This document shows positions 10,101 through 18,270 of a stretch of 64,000 nucleotides of DNA, one piece after another. Within the stretch, counting starts at the first letter, position 1; every line of letters begins with the position of its first letter. The position numbers and the translations under genes are program-made. The notes below the pieces were generated by a model. The model ran no database searches. It was given only the letters and a program-made list of their open reading frames with translations, and was not told where the DNA came from. Origin of the DNA: Bifidobacterium biavatii DSM 23969 (lineage in GTDB: Bacteria; Actinomycetota; Actinomycetes; Actinomycetales; Bifidobacteriaceae); the NCBI RefSeq assembly GCF_000741165.1, contig NZ_JGYN01000008.1:62001-126000 (forward strand). Direction: 5' to 3'.

Positions 10101-10796
10101 ATGCGCGGTGATATGTTCATTCCCGATATCGCCTTGTTGCGAAGGATCAGGAATCGTTTCCTGAACGTCCTGTGCGGAACGATTCGGCAATGGATCTTGC
10201 ATCGTCGCAAGTGTTTGAAGCTCCGACTCGCCTTGCACGTCGGAGACATGTTGCTTTGGACCATTCGTCTTATCGTCTGATGCCGTGCTTCTGGTTGGAG
10301 ACGTTTCATCCGGAACGGATTCATGCGATTGTTTTTGTCGCAACGCGTCGGGCCATCCGCTCCAGTCGGTGACGGCTTCGATGTTGTTGCCGTCCGGGTC
10401 GAGGACGAATGCTGCGTAGTATCCGGGATGGTAGGCGCGTGGTCCGGGGGCGCCGTTGTCGCGTCCGCCGGCGGCGAGTGCGGCCGTGTAGAAGGCGCAG
10501 ACGGCGGCTGGACTGTCGGCGAGGAATGCGATGTGGGTGACCAGGCAGGCTGACGGTGCGGTCGTTGCGTCCCGCCCTTGACTGGTGGTCGAGGTGCCGT
10601 CGGATTGGGACGTCCCCGCCGGTGCGTCCATTGGGGACACGTAGAAGTCGGAGTGTGGCGTGCCGTCGTTGACTCCGAACCCGATCGTGGGTTCGTGGTG
10701 GGCTTTGGCGATGTAGCCGAGTGGTGCGAGCGCTTTTGTGTAGAACGCGATGCTGCGGTCGATGTCGCGTACTTTGAGCGTTAGATGATCGAGCAT
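7191..10796 (-). CDS. VOC domain fused to TOTE-type primase, SF2 helicase and PLD-like domain
   Basis: This single 1201-residue frame has four parts. Residues 1-155 are a VOC/glyoxalase fold (MLDHLTLKVRDIDRS... VLDPDGNNIEAV). Residues 156-236 are a polar Ser/Thr/Asp-rich linker. From about 237 comes an archaeo-eukaryotic primase of the TOTE conflict-system type (FRSLFRGRDDVY; metal motif AIDFDDD near 333; SGDGGH near 364; GGFGNLIALPLQ near 418). Residues 640-1000 are an SF2 helicase (Walker A APTGFGKT near 662; DECHH near 775; GLTGTF; QYIGRLHR near 976). Residues 1070-1195 resemble a phospholipase D half-domain, but the expected HxK is CNEFTIFDD, so nuclease activity is doubtful. GC content looks lower after the VOC part, suggesting transferred DNA. 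The start at 10796 has only a weak ribosome binding site. A role in defence or mobile-element conflict is inferred. Confidence 0.85.
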   Translation of the reverse strand: MLDHLTLKVRDIDRSIAFYTKALAPLGYIAKAHHEPTIGFGVNDGTPHSDFYVSPMDAPAGTSQSDGTSTTSQGRDATTAPSACLVTHIAFLADSPAAVCAFYTAALAAGGRDNGAPGPRAYHPGYYAAFVLDPDGNNIEAVTDWSGWPDALRQKQSHESVPDETSPTRSTASDDKTNGPKQHVSDVQGESELQTLATMQDPLPNRSAQDVQETIPDPSQQGDIGNEHITAHSSPTCKVRLFRSLFRGRDDVYAHGFVSKKTGKIGYAPAAWNEWTQLADGRRIPTPPERRRCKPLTDQALLDHFTKRDDRFTNVVGLYPMSKDSKVWFLAIDFDDDGWMREISAVRRVCEQHGLRPAVERSRSGDGGHLWLFFAEQVDAAQARRMGSLLLTQASDLTHIAFRSYDRMFPNQDTMPAGGFGNLIALPLQRKARDNGNSVFVDDQFKPYKDQWSFLSSAQRVTLEQVNAITALASRYNGPLGKLINPITETADTSNITSAINTTTAQTDKHEARSKSNSPRTGHFRSGNTITSFDVPETIDIIERNMLVIPKTGMTAVALNAIRRLAAFANPDFYRAQAMRQPVYNKPRIIYRGEETEDTILLPRGCKEPLTSLLSSAGASVAYLDKRSVGTPIRVKFTGALRPQQSTAARSLLACDNGILVAPTGFGKTVIAANLIAERKTSTLIVLRSSALLDQWKEQLGQFLSIDMSLPPKLTKTGRISRKQPSIIGQIGAGRNEANGIIDIALAQSLFERSDIPGEKHVKELVNHYGMVIFDECHHVASVDTETIARATTAQYVYGLTGTFKRDDGMQPITIMQCGPIRYTVDVKDQMASQRFVRRFIPRFTAVNLDLIEPFTYHDYLQVACDSKPRNDMILDDTMTVIQAGRTPLILTKRIEHARALADDLRHRGCQHVILLYGADPKSIRQEKLQQVTHIPPDESLAVVATGSYIGEGFDQKRLDTLMLAAPVSVETAVTQYIGRLHRDNNGKQEVRIYDYIDVTVPMSSTMYRKRLKTYLSQGYEPLLADELSNSMLRQAKTDALLYRTKTLISDDNTRPDAQNDIVTANDFLSTFSNDIMHCSQSITINASYLSQRGITQFDNAIMQAINRGVVVTITVRQPDTATETSRARTQRNITRLRALGCQVHTVESCNEFTIFDDTLIWFGTIEPLGNAKPDDCSLRFHDPALARRFKEAQDNQDNDK

Positions 10797-10908
10797 ACTG
10801 TCACTGTAGCGCGTATGTCCCGATTGAGTTTCGAAAGGATGCGGTTCCGGTTTCGAGCATTTAGAGTGGATACTGGCATATCGGCATCCGGTGCAATAGG
10901 AGGCAATC

Positions 10909-11523
10909 ATGGCTGGGAAGGCGTTGATCATCGTGGACGTGCAGCCGACGTTCTGCGAGGGTGGGGAGCTTGGCGTGGACGGCGGCAATGCGGTCGCCGA
11001 ACGGATCGCCGCGTACGTGACCGCGCATCGCGGCGCATACGCGGTTATTACGACGACGCAGGATTGGCATATCGAACCGGGCGCGCACTGGTCGGAGCAT
11101 CCCGATTTTGTGGACACATGGCCTGTGCACGGCAAGGCCGGCACGCCGAACGCCGAATTGCATCCGGCGATCCGCGCGCTGAATATCGCGCATCATTTCA
11201 AGAAGGGTCAGTATTCGGCTGCGTATTCCGGATTCGAGGGCATCGAGGACAACACGAACCTCATCCAGTCACGAGAGGAAGTGGTGGCCGCGCAACAGGC
11301 CGGACATACGCTGGCCAACATGTTGCAGGCAGCCGATATCACGCAGGTGGACGTGGTCGGCATCGCCGAATCGCATTGCGTCAAGGAGACCGCGCTCGAC
11401 GCGCGCAAGCTCGGCTATCAGGTCGCCGTGTTCGAGGATCTCACCGTGCCTGTCAGCGAGGAGCTCGGCGTCACCGCCCGCAAAGACATGACCGCCGCCG
11501 GCATCACCCTCCGCCACTCCTGA
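10909..11523 (+). CDS. pncA: Nicotinamidase/pyrazinamidase (isochorismatase family)
   Basis: This 204-residue enzyme hydrolyses nicotinamide to nicotinate for NAD salvage. The Asp-Lys-Cys triad is visible: D10 in DVQPTF, K99 before GQYSAAYSGFEG, and C157 in AESHCVKETALDA. Metal ligands are visible in QDWHIEPGAHWSEH (D52, H54, H60). The segment YSGFEG is typical of PncA rather than other isochorismatases. The start has AGGAGG seven bases upstream. It is divergent from the VOC-primase gene across 112 bases. Confidence 0.93.
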   Translation: MAGKALIIVDVQPTFCEGGELGVDGGNAVAERIAAYVTAHRGAYAVITTTQDWHIEPGAHWSEHPDFVDTWPVHGKAGTPNAELHPAIRALNIAHHFKKGQYSAAYSGFEGIEDNTNLIQSREEVVAAQQAGHTLANMLQAADITQVDVVGIAESHCVKETALDARKLGYQVAVFEDLTVPVSEELGVTARKDMTAAGITLRHS

Positions 11524-11541
11524 TCGACGGTTATGTCTGTT

Positions 11542-12887
11542 CTATTGCGTTGTTGAACTCGTATGGCTTGTCGAACGTAACGGCAGACATGCGGACAGCG
11601 TCCATGTGGTGCCGCGTGCGGTGTGGTCGAGCGTGCCTCCGAGACGGTGAAGCTGTTCGGCTTTGGTGCGTAGACCGGTTCCAGGACGTATGACAGTGCC
11701 GGAGTTGCCGGAGCCAGCGCCGTCGGTGCGGATACGGTTGCTGGAGACTAGTGTCGCCTGCCGGCCGTCGAGCATGACGTGGATGCTGCAGTCGGTGTGC
11801 GGCTGCGCGTGTTTGACGATGTTGTTGCCGGTTTCGTCGATGAGATCGTGCAGTACGTTGACCGCATCCACGTCGTAGCGTTGCGGCAGCGAACCGGAAC
11901 AATCGGCGTCCACGACGAATCCGAGCGCTTCGAGACGGTCAGCGGTCTCGCGAAGATGATCGCACAACATGACGGTTTCCCCGGCCGGATCGGCGTCAGC
12001 TCGGTGACCGGCGACCGACTGCCGTCAAGGATGCCGATGACGTTGCGGGTTTCGTCAAGCACACCTTGCGCGATGCCGGACAGGTCGGCCAGTTCCGCAC
12101 GCAATCGCGCCGCGTCCGGCGTATCGGCGGTCCACTCGGCCTGATCGTTGTCAAGACGCAGGATGAGATAGGCGAGCCGGTTGGTGACCCGATCGTGGAT
12201 GCGCGTGGCCGCCGCCGCACGACGCTCCTGTTCAAGGAGGGCACGACGACGTTGCTCCAGTTCCCGTTCGGCCTCCCGGGCATGATCAAGCCGCTGCTTC
12301 CAAGCCATGAGCAGTCCCACGACCGGCGCGGCGGGAATCGCCACGAGCACGGCCATCGTAGCGAAATCTTCGGCCGGCCGCACAACGCCCAGCACCGTTC
12401 CCGCCACAAGCATCAGCAGTTGCGCGCCGGCCATCATAAAGCCATGCCGCGCGTTGCGCCGAGTGGCCAGCATGACGCAGCATGCGACCGGCAGCGACAT
12501 CAGCGTCACTCCCCCAGCCAACGGCGGCACTAGGCACGCCCACGCCCACGCCGATGTGACGGTATAGCCAGCGAACAACGGATGCCAATACGCGACGATG
12601 GTCAGCGCACAGGCAATAACGATCGACAGCGCGGCCGGTATCGCGACAGCCCCGGCCGCGAGCGCCATGAAGGCGAACGTCAGCGTCAGGCCGATGCTGG
12701 TTGCAACGATCAGCGCCGCGAGATGATCCGTGACCGCACTGCGCATACTGTCGTCCGTCCCGCCTACCGTGCGAGCATATCGCAAATCGTTATGGTCGGC
12801 GGCGGAGTGCGGATGCGTGGTGCGGTCGTCACGCGGATCATCAGCATCGATGACGACGACGTGGTGCTTCGTGATGCGGTCGCTCAT
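11542..12887 (-). pseudogene. Sensor histidine kinase of module 1, frameshifted
   Basis: The gene for a NarL-type histidine kinase is split between two frames. The first frame (12887 downward) carries several N-terminal membrane helices, a coiled segment and the phosphoacceptor motif RIHDRVTNRLAYLILRL. It then reads into nonsense after LDGSRSPVTELTPIRPGKP. The second frame, ending at 11542, carries the HATPase region: an N-box (DLIDETGNNIVKHA) and a G-box (GTGLRTKAEQLHRLGGTL). The frames meet around 11950-11990, and one added base would restore the gene. A G4/A3 run lies in this zone. It could be a real mutation, a sequencing error or, less likely, programmed -1 slippage. The kinase start overlaps the regulator stop by four bases (ATGA). 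Confidence 0.8.
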
Positions 12888-13615
12888 AGCAGTCCTCGGC
12901 GCTCGCAGATGGCGATGAGGTTGGCGCGGTTGCGTGCGCCGAGTTTACTGCATGCACGTTTGAGATACGTGGCGATGGTGTAGCGGCTGAGCGACAGCGC
13001 TTGCGAGATGGCGTCGGTTTCCATGCCGTCGGCGAGCATGCGGCTAATCTGCAGTTCGCGAGCCGATGGCATGGCCGTCGCAGGATCGGCAACGGTAACG
13101 ACCGGTGACGGCGCGCCGGCCTGACCTGTCACCGCACCGTTGTTCGTCTCGTCAGAGACCGATTTACTGTCGGTCGTATCGACGTCATGAAAGACAACGC
13201 CGGCGACTGGCGAAAGGTTGGATTTGCCGTGCGCGGCGTGCAGGATGGCGTTGCGTATGCCCGGCAGGTCGGTTTTCGACACGATGGCCTGTGCGCCGGC
13301 GCGTGCGGCTTGCGCCGCATAGGTCCGCAGCGTGAATGACGTGATGCACACCAGTCCCACATTCAGTCCGGCAGTATGGATGCGCTGGCAGACTTCGGTG
13401 CCGGGCAGGGGTTCCATGGACATGTCGACCAGCAAGACATCCGGCCGGGTGTGCGGGTTTCGGCATAGGTCGATGGCGTGAGCCCCGTCGGTGCTCGTCC
13501 ATGTCACGTCGATGCCGTCCATGCGGGCCAGCAGCGAGCGCAGTGCGCCGAGGGTGAGCGCGTCGTTGTCGACCACGCCCACCGCGATCGGCGCCTTGAT
13601 TCCATTCGTCTGCAT
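12884..13615 (-). CDS. Response regulator of module 1, NarL/LuxR family
   Basis: This 243-residue protein has a receiver domain with phosphoacceptor D64 (RPDVLLVDMS) and acidic pocket DND near residue 16. A variable Ser/Thr-rich linker follows. The C-terminal LuxR helix-turn-helix reads SARELQISRMLADGM...YTIATYLKRACSKLGARNR. The start at 13615 is chosen for GGAGG just upstream. It is co-transcribed with the kinase and divergent from the module 1 exporter genes. That arrangement, together with the inverted repeat in the shared promoter region, suggests it controls the exporter. Confidence 0.9.
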   Translation of the reverse strand: MQTNGIKAPIAVGVVDNDALTLGALRSLLARMDGIDVTWTSTDGAHAIDLCRNPHTRPDVLLVDMSMEPLPGTEVCQRIHTAGLNVGLVCITSFTLRTYAAQAARAGAQAIVSKTDLPGIRNAILHAAHGKSNLSPVAGVVFHDVDTTDSKSVSDETNNGAVTGQAGAPSPVVTVADPATAMPSARELQISRMLADGMETDAISQALSLSRYTIATYLKRACSKLGARNRANLIAICERRGLL

Positions 13616-13653
13616 GCCTCCATTATCGACCGTCGTATTACGTACGCACGTGG

Positions 13654-13672
13654 TGTCCCTCACCGGGGGACA
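13654..13672. promoter_or_regulatory. Inverted repeat TGTCCC-N7-GGGACA in divergent promoter of module 1
   Basis: TGTCCCTCACCGGGGGACA has perfect 6-base arms. It lies in the 165-base gap between the divergent regulator (start 13615) and permease (start 13781). The spacing is like a LuxR-type regulator site, and the TGTC...GACA ends recall the motifs of modules 2 and 3. Function is inferred. Confidence 0.45.
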
Positions 13673-13780
13673 TTGCTGGAACCTGATGTTCGTCGCGCGT
13701 ACGGTGAAGCCAGTTCCCGACCGGCAGCGCGATCACCGGGGAATCGCAACAACGATCGTCTCATGCGAAAGGAGAATGCC

Positions 13781-14383
13781 ATGCATCGCAGACTGTTGGT
13801 GGTGTCGGCCGCGTTGATGTGCGCGTTGGTCGTGTTCGTGGCGTGGGTGCTGTGTGACCTGCATGACCGTTCCCTGCCGCAGGAGTTGCATCCGTCCGTC
13901 GTGGTCACGGTGACGTTGCCCGATGGCATGGACGATGCTGACACGTTACGCCAGTTGACCGAGCTGAACAGGAAACTCGGTTTGGGATTGGTGAAGATCG
14001 TGCCGGATATGGAGCGCAATACCGACGCGCAGGTGTTCGTACCGCTCTCCGGTACGACGCTGCAGGGTTTGGACGCCGGGGCGGCGATCCGCAGATTTGG
14101 ACGGATTCCCGACGGCAGGATCGCCGACGCCAGTCGTCTGGCGAGCGCGTCGGCCGGCGGCCAGTATCTGATATGCGGACGGTGGAACGGCTCCGCCCAC
14201 AGAGGCTTGGATACGTGGGCGACCGATGCCGGCATGCGACTGGACTACGGCAATGATGATTTGATGGGTGATCTGCGCATGCTGCTGGGCCAGTCGAGTT
14301 TCCGTGTCGCTGTGGGGGCTGCGGTTGCGCTGATGGCCGTGCTGGTGTTGTTCTGGTTGTCGTTCAAGACGCGGTCGGACTGA
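13781..14383 (+). CDS. Bacteriocin-type ABC exporter permease, N-terminal part (module 1)
   Basis: This 200-residue membrane protein starts with a signal-anchor helix (residues 4-25), continues with about 150 extracytoplasmic residues and ends with a second helix. It corresponds to the N-terminal portion of DUF1430-like bacteriocin-associated permeases, seen as one chain in module 3 (33602-35698). It stops at TGA overlapping the next ATG (TGATG), so translation is probably coupled. Compared with module 3, about 25 residues around the first FtsX-type cytoplasmic motif seem to be missing at the break. The split may therefore be secondary. The start has GGAGA seven bases upstream. Start codons further upstream lack a ribosome binding site. 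Confidence 0.65.
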   Translation: MHRRLLVVSAALMCALVVFVAWVLCDLHDRSLPQELHPSVVVTVTLPDGMDDADTLRQLTELNRKLGLGLVKIVPDMERNTDAQVFVPLSGTTLQGLDAGAAIRRFGRIPDGRIADASRLASASAGGQYLICGRWNGSAHRGLDTWATDAGMRLDYGNDDLMGDLRMLLGQSSFRVAVGAAVALMAVLVLFWLSFKTRSD

Positions 14384-15690
14384 TGCTGCCGATGCTGACG
14401 GTCGCCGTGATCGTGGATGCGGCGGTTGCACTGGGTGTGTTCATGTCGCGTGGAGGGGCGTTCATACCGTATCTACTGCGTGTGATACTGCTGTTGGAGA
14501 CGACGGTATTCGCCTGTCTGCTGACGTTCACGCTGGTATTGTCGGCCGTCTGCTGGCCGTCCGTGCGCATGATCGCCGACCGGCAGCCCATGCCGCGGGG
14601 ATTGCTGCGGGTGAGCATACTGGTCAAGGCCGTGGTGTTCATCGCCGTACTGGCCGTGATCGCCCCGTCGATGCTTTCGTTTCGTGAGGCGTCCGACGCG
14701 GCGCGCGAACAGTCCGTATGGCAACGGTTGCGCGATCAGGTGTCCGTATCGGTCACGTTCGGCCCCGACCACACCGACATGGATGCGAGAGCGGCCGAAT
14801 TGGTTCATGCGATGGAACGGCAGGGCAAGGCCGCGTTGTCGTACACGTTCACGGACGAAACAGACGAGCAAAAGAACCGGATTACGGCGGACACACCGGT
14901 GACCGGCATCGTGACCCACTCCTGGCTCGATCTGGTCGGCATCAACCCCGATACCACGGCCGGCATCACGCCGGTGGATGCCAGCCGGCTGAACGAGCAG
15001 GCACGGCAGATCGTTGACCAGTTCACAACATGGGCCACGGACGACGCTCAGGCCAGACGATTGCGCAACGAGTCGAAGTATTACGTGGTGGACGGTGTGA
15101 CCGTGCCGCTACTCAAGGGCGGCTCCGACGAGATGCTGTTCTCCCGGCGTGCGACGATCATCGTCGTACCGGACCTGAACGGATTCTCCGATTCCGGATT
15201 TCTCACGCCTGCGCTCTCCTCGCGCAACATCGTTCTGACCGGACTCGACGACGCTCGACGGCAAGCAACGCAAGCCGGACTGGGCGCGGCGATATCGGTG
15301 CGGTACATCGCCGAGGCGCAGATCCTGCGAGCACAGTTCTCCGCGTACTTCGCGTGGATACAGGCCGCCGCGATCGTCCTGTTGCTGGCCGCGTTCACGA
15401 TGGTCGCCCTCGTCGGCGCCGACGTGCGCGCCACGCTGCGCGCCGGACACGACTATCCCCTGCTGTTGGACGGATACGCGCCCGGCCGGTTAGCCGCGCC
15501 GATAATCCTCACGGAAACCCTGTTCGCACTGGCCGCAGCCGGCATCGTCTGCATCATCCTCGTCGCACAGCAGTCAGGCGGCACCCCCATCACCCTGATC
15601 GTCGCAACCGTCGCCGCACCGTTTTCCGCCGTCTGCCATCGCACGGCCACAGCCAGCCGGTTCCGCGCGATCAACGACCGCACACTGTAA
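14383..15690 (+). CDS. Bacteriocin-type ABC exporter permease, C-terminal part (module 1)
   Basis: This 435-residue multi-span membrane protein begins with three to four hydrophobic helices. It then has a large external domain (about residues 105-320) and three C-terminal helices enclosing a cytoplasmic motif LLLDGYAPGRLAAPIILTE, the equivalent of the FtsX-type coupling segment. The layout fits DUF1430-like permeases of the lactococcin 972 export group. The start codon overlaps the preceding stop. The ATPase gene follows 20 bases after its stop, so all three genes form one operon. Substrate is unknown, and the regulator context suggests an antimicrobial or signalling peptide. Confidence 0.65.
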   Translation: MLPMLTVAVIVDAAVALGVFMSRGGAFIPYLLRVILLLETTVFACLLTFTLVLSAVCWPSVRMIADRQPMPRGLLRVSILVKAVVFIAVLAVIAPSMLSFREASDAAREQSVWQRLRDQVSVSVTFGPDHTDMDARAAELVHAMERQGKAALSYTFTDETDEQKNRITADTPVTGIVTHSWLDLVGINPDTTAGITPVDASRLNEQARQIVDQFTTWATDDAQARRLRNESKYYVVDGVTVPLLKGGSDEMLFSRRATIIVVPDLNGFSDSGFLTPALSSRNIVLTGLDDARRQATQAGLGAAISVRYIAEAQILRAQFSAYFAWIQAAAIVLLLAAFTMVALVGADVRATLRAGHDYPLLLDGYAPGRLAAPIILTETLFALAAAGIVCIILVAQQSGGTPITLIVATVAAPFSAVCHRTATASRFRAINDRTL

Positions 15691-15709
15691 ATCCCTAAGG
15701 AGCACAATT

Positions 15710-16357
15710 ATGACCACCATCATCTGCCGGAATCTCGCAACCGGCATCAACGGGCATACCATCACCAGCGACATCAACCTCGACGTCACACCCGGCACGA
15801 TGACCGCACTGACCGGACCGAGCGGCTGCGGCAAAACCACGCTCCTGCACGCCATCGGCCTCTTGCAGACCCCGGCGGCCGGCACGCTGACCATCGACGG
15901 CATCGACGCGACCGGCTGGAACCAGCGCCAGCGCCGACGGTTCTGGCGGGACAAAGCCGCGTTCATCCTGCAAGACTACGGCATCATGGACGAGGAAACC
16001 GTCGGTTTCAACGTCAGCATGAGACTCAACGCTCTCGGACTGGCGGTCGGCGGCGACCGGCGGCGCATCCGCAACGCCCTACGCCTGACCGGACTCGCTT
16101 CCCGCGCCGACGAAACCGCATCACACTTAAGCGGCGGCGAAAAACAACGGCTCGGCATCGCACGCGCCATCTACAAGAACGCATCCGTGATCCTCGCCGA
16201 CGAACCCACCGCCTCGCTCGACGCCGGCAACCGCGCCAACATCATCCGCCTCCTGCGCGAACGCGCCGCGCAAGGCGCGGCCGTCATCCTCGCCACCCAC
16301 GACCCCGTGCTCGTCGACGCCTGCGATCACGTCTACCAAGTCGCCCCGTCTTCATAA
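15710..16357 (+). CDS. ABC transporter ATP-binding protein, lactococcin 972 export group (module 1)
   Basis: This 215-residue nucleotide-binding protein has Walker A GPSGCGKTT, Q-loop region FILQDYGIMDEETV, signature LSGGEKQR, Walker [13 protein letters not shown] and switch His in ATHDP. The sequence after the Q-loop (DYGIMDEETVGFNV) is characteristic of small ATPases that partner DUF1430-like bacteriocin exporters. It is preceded by AAGGAG and follows the permease pair directly. It powers export through that permease. Confidence 0.85.
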   Translation: MTTIICRNLATGINGHTITSDINLDVTPGTMTALTGPSGCGKTTLLHAIGLLQTPAAGTLTIDGIDATGWNQRQRRRFWRDKAAFILQDYGIMDEETVGFNVSMRLNALGLAVGGDRRRIRNALRLTGLASRADETASHLSGGEKQRLGIARAIYKNASVILADEPTASLDAGNRANIIRLLRERAAQGAAVILATHDPVLVDACDHVYQVAPSS

Positions 16358-16489
16358 CCGTATCTCGTCTCAAGCCTCCTCTCCGCGGGGAGCCGTCAGC
16401 GCAGCTGGCTGAGCAAACCCGAACCGAGCAACATCCCCGACAGTCTCTCCCCCATCACCCACCATTCGTCACACACAGGAGCATCCATC

Positions 16490-16864
16490 ATGACCATCGC
16501 ATCCCGTCCCCGCACCATCGTCATCGCCGTGGCGGCCGCGTTCCTCACAGGAGCACTCATCGCCGCGGCACTGGCCGTTACCGGCACGGTCACGTTCCGT
16601 CGCACCGACAGCGTCCCCTGCAACAATCTCACCTCCTATGAGCAGGCGCAAGCCACAGTCCACCGTAAAGCCGGCATCATCGCACGTATCAGGCACGTCG
16701 GCGCCGACGTGAGCGTCACCCCCGTCGCCGCCGACTGTCCGGATTCGGCCGAACGACTCGGCTACCTGCGCGTCACTTACGCCACCGACGACGAACGCGA
16801 CACCATTCAAAGCATCCTCAGCAGCGACAGCCTCGGCGTATACGTCACCCTCGGCAAACGGTAA
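16490..16864 (+). CDS. Small membrane-anchored protein of module 1, unknown function
   Basis: This 124-residue protein is not recognised. It has an N-terminal transmembrane segment (about residues 9-32) and about 90 predicted outside residues with two cysteines, near positions 44 and 82. It follows the exporter ATPase by 132 bases, with AGGAGCATCC before the start codon. Position suggests an accessory or immunity role in module 1, but nothing in the sequence proves that. The gap before it contains a G/C-rich imperfect repeat (about 16378-16415). Confidence 0.6.
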   Translation: MTIASRPRTIVIAVAAAFLTGALIAAALAVTGTVTFRRTDSVPCNNLTSYEQAQATVHRKAGIIARIRHVGADVSVTPVAADCPDSAERLGYLRVTYATDDERDTIQSILSSDSLGVYVTLGKR

Positions 16865-16892
16865 TCACGACGATTCCTCCTGACACCCTGCG

Positions 16893-17600
16893 TCAGAACA
16901 GGCTGGACATTTGGACTTGCGGCAACGGACGGATCAACGTGCGCCCGTCATCGGCCGGACCGAATGCGGCGACCTCGTGGAAAGAAAGGCCACGGGACAG
17001 TTCGGTGCCGCTCCTCTGCATGCCGGCGACCAGAGACACGCCGTCGACTGAACGGTCAAGCCATGCGTCAGTCATGTCGTGCGACACGAGCAGCGGCATC
17101 CGGTCATGCACCGTGGCTGGGCCGTCCACCGCCTGACAGGTGAGGATCGTCGCGGTCAGCAGCCACGATACCGGACCTTGCGGCTGCGGGGCGCGCCACC
17201 ACGAGAACAGGCCGGCCAACAACAGCGGGGCGTCGTTCGACGCGTAGAAATAGTACGGTCGGCGGCCGCGGTACTCGTAGTAGCCGGTGGCGGGGATGAT
17301 CGCGCGCATAGATTTGGCCGATTCGGCGAACGTGGACTTGACGCACGCTGATTCGACGCGCGCGTTATACGTGGGATACGCCAGCTCCCTGTCGGTGCTC
17401 CATGCCGGGATCAGCGACCAGTACGCGCCCGTCAGATGACGCCGACCGTCCCTCCCCTGCGCCACGATGCCGATGGTCTGCTTGGGACGAAGATTGTACG
17501 ACGGCTGCGGAAGCACGGCGGGATCCGCGTCGTCGGCATCCACGTCGAACCGTTCCCCAATCGCATCCCAGTCCAAGTCGGCCGCAAAGCATCTGCACAT
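16893..17600 (-). CDS. SOS response-associated peptidase (SRAP/YedK/HMCES family)
   Basis: SRAP proteins shield abasic sites in single-stranded DNA by forming a covalent link through the N-terminal cysteine. The 235-residue product begins MCRCFA, so Cys2 becomes the N-terminus after Met removal. The conserved features YNLRPKQ, YNARVES, the Glu in PATGYYEYRG and the His in VHDRMP are all present. No obvious LexA palindrome was found just upstream. It converges on the small module 1 gene. It is another repair gene in a window already holding uvrA, uvrC and nfo. Confidence 0.92.
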   Translation of the reverse strand: MCRCFAADLDWDAIGERFDVDADDADPAVLPQPSYNLRPKQTIGIVAQGRDGRRHLTGAYWSLIPAWSTDRELAYPTYNARVESACVKSTFAESAKSMRAIIPATGYYEYRGRRPYYFYASNDAPLLLAGLFSWWRAPQPQGPVSWLLTATILTCQAVDGPATVHDRMPLLVSHDMTDAWLDRSVDGVSLVAGMQRSGTELSRGLSFHEVAAFGPADDGRTLIRPLPQVQMSSLF

Positions 17601-17704
17601 GACGTCAGCGTATCACCCGGCGACCCGCAAGCCGGTTTCGTTCCGGCGTCCTTCGCCGACCGGAACCGTCGACCGGAACGACCAGGGCATCGGCCGGCAC
17701 GGGT

Positions 17705-18004
17705 TCAGTCAAGCCGGTTCGCGTCGATGACCCGATCGTCTAGAAACCAGTAGTCGTGCGGGTCGCCGCGCAACGCGCTGAACGGCACCGGTTCGACGCC
17801 CTCGGCGGCGGCCTTGTCGAGCAGGTAGCGTCGCACGATCCATGGGTACTCGAGCACGCCGGACCGCAGATTGACGATGCGCTCAATGGTCGCACCGGAT
17901 ACGCCGAAATCGGCGCCGATCCGCTCCGCCGTCAGCCCAAGCAAGGCCATGTTCTCGCGGAACTCGCGAATGGTCGCCGCTCGCTGTTCGCTCGTTAGAG
18001 ACAT
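17705..18004 (-). CDS. DUF2316 family protein
   Basis: This 99-residue protein begins MSLTSEQRAATIREFRENMA and contains a helix-turn-helix-like stretch (LTAERIGADFGVSGATIERIV). This is typical of DUF2316 proteins, whose function is not established. The start is preceded by GAGGAG. It is divergent from the aldo/keto reductase gene, and such small proteins are often found beside oxidoreductases. A local regulator role is possible but unproven. Confidence 0.75.
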   Translation of the reverse strand: MSLTSEQRAATIREFRENMALLGLTAERIGADFGVSGATIERIVNLRSGVLEYPWIVRRYLLDKAAAEGVEPVPFSALRGDPHDYWFLDDRVIDANRLD

Positions 18005-18163
18005 GCCGCACTCCTCTCGTCAAGAAAACCCATCGGAATCAGAATGTTCCGGCGTCAACGATAGCCTCCCGCGACATTCGCCGCGCGCTCAGCCGGCAGC
18101 GGAATGGTCTCGCGCGCGGGCGCCGGAGTGCGGGAAAATAACGGAGACGCGATCTCGGGATGT

Positions 18164-18201
18164 ACGGTCCGTTTGCGTTCCAAGCCGGGCCGCCGGACCG
18201 T
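18164..18201. repeat. Inverted repeat ACGGTCCG...CGGACCGT
   Basis: Perfect 8-base arms (18164-18171 and 18194-18201) are separated by 22 bases. They lie in the 266-base divergent gap between the DUF2316 gene and the aldo/keto reductase. It is about 70 bases before the reductase start and may be an operator or leader hairpin. No other feature was seen in this gap. Confidence 0.4.
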
Positions 18202-18270
18202 GACGCGTCGCGATGATTCCGTACGACGGATATGTGCAGATATGTCAGGTACGCAGGAAAGGACGGCATC

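Noticed and set aside
10797..11144. In-frame extension of the VOC-primase gene by 116 residues upstream
   Set aside because: It is antisense to pncA, Cys/Pro/Ser-rich without family resemblance, and MLDHLTLK at 10796 is the natural start of a VOC domain.
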